21,549 nt of DNA. Source: an uncultured Clostridia bacterium. Lineage in GTDB: Bacteria > Bacillota > Clostridia > Peptostreptococcales > Anaerovoracaceae. Below the pieces are notes generated by a model. It was given only the letters and a program-made list of their open reading frames with translations, was not told the DNA's origin and made no database searches. This document shows, in pieces, positions 21,474 through 21,549 of the stretch; the stretch's first letter is position 1; each line of letters starts with the position of its first letter. The stretch spans positions 1 to 21,549 of the forward strand of contig CAKQWJ010000029.1 of NCBI GenBank assembly GCA_934278925.1. Reading direction: 5' to 3'. The position numbers were made by a program, and so were the translations under genes.

Positions 21474-21498
21474 GGTTCTTCACGAATTTTTGTGGGAT
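21474..21498 (-). repeat. 25-bp dispersed repeat, copy 2 (inverted)
   Basis: The reverse complement matches 48-72 at 24 of 25 positions. It follows the CoA-transferase gene by 38 bp. GCATAAAAAAGAG immediately upstream (21461-21473) also recurs near 16239. Confidence 0.65.
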
Positions 21499-21549
21499 TA
21501 AAATCGAAATCGAAATAAATAATTAGGCATTGAAAAAGAGCATTGGATG
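21499..21549. other. Window end, no gene seen
   Basis: Short A+T-rich stretch with a small AAATCG tandem (21501-21515). A gene may start beyond the edge of the window. Confidence 0.3.

Overview
The window looks like chromosome from an anaerobic Gram-positive bacterium of the class Clostridia, probably an amino-acid or organic-acid fermenter. The signs are an iron-dependent alcohol dehydrogenase, a 2-hydroxyacyl-CoA-dehydratase-type iron-sulfur protein with its ATP-dependent activator, a butyryl/4-hydroxybutyrate-type CoA-transferase, an aldo/keto reductase fused to a ferredoxin domain, and a Gram-positive CpsB/C/D-type polysaccharide cluster. Strong AGGAGG ribosome binding sites and consensus sigma-A promoters fit this. 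I cannot name the species from sequence alone.

Left part (1-4762): a terminator from an upstream gene, an M18 aminopeptidase, a 400-residue coenzyme F420-0:L-glutamate-ligase-like protein, a MATE exporter preceded by a possible 24-codon leader ORF, and a small unrecognised protein ending at a strong terminator. About 480 bp with no convincing gene follows.

Middle-left (5246-9816): an iron alcohol dehydrogenase whose promoter is covered by a large nested dyad symmetry, a class IV PLP aminotransferase, and a two-gene unit for a double-cubane-cluster protein (YjiM-like) and its ATPase activator (YjiL/HgdC-like). A perfect hairpin separates the last two genes.

Middle (9924-16210): a surface polysaccharide operon with a PHP-type tyrosine phosphatase, an LCP ligase-like protein, a Wzz-like co-polymerase, a tyrosine autokinase, a lysine-rich secreted protein and a long CapD/PglF-type nucleotide-sugar dehydratase. 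It contains no glycosyltransferase, flippase or polymerase, so it is a regulatory and precursor module. A long stem-loop lies before the last gene.

16211-16945 has no plausible protein gene. It holds what I consider the most interesting object: an apparent ~580-nt structured RNA with five copies of a GGAGG-N3-GACCAA box (the last as AGAGG). After four of them comes a compact H-type pseudoknot whose two stems differ between copies but stay complementary. A possible promoter lies upstream and a perfect 11-bp hairpin closes the region. I do not recognise it as a known family.

Right part (16946-21549): the convergent aldo/keto reductase-ferredoxin gene, a large secreted protein with C-terminal Ig-like and fibronectin-like modules, and a CoA-transferase. 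A 25-bp sequence near the left end recurs in inverted orientation near the right end with one mismatch.
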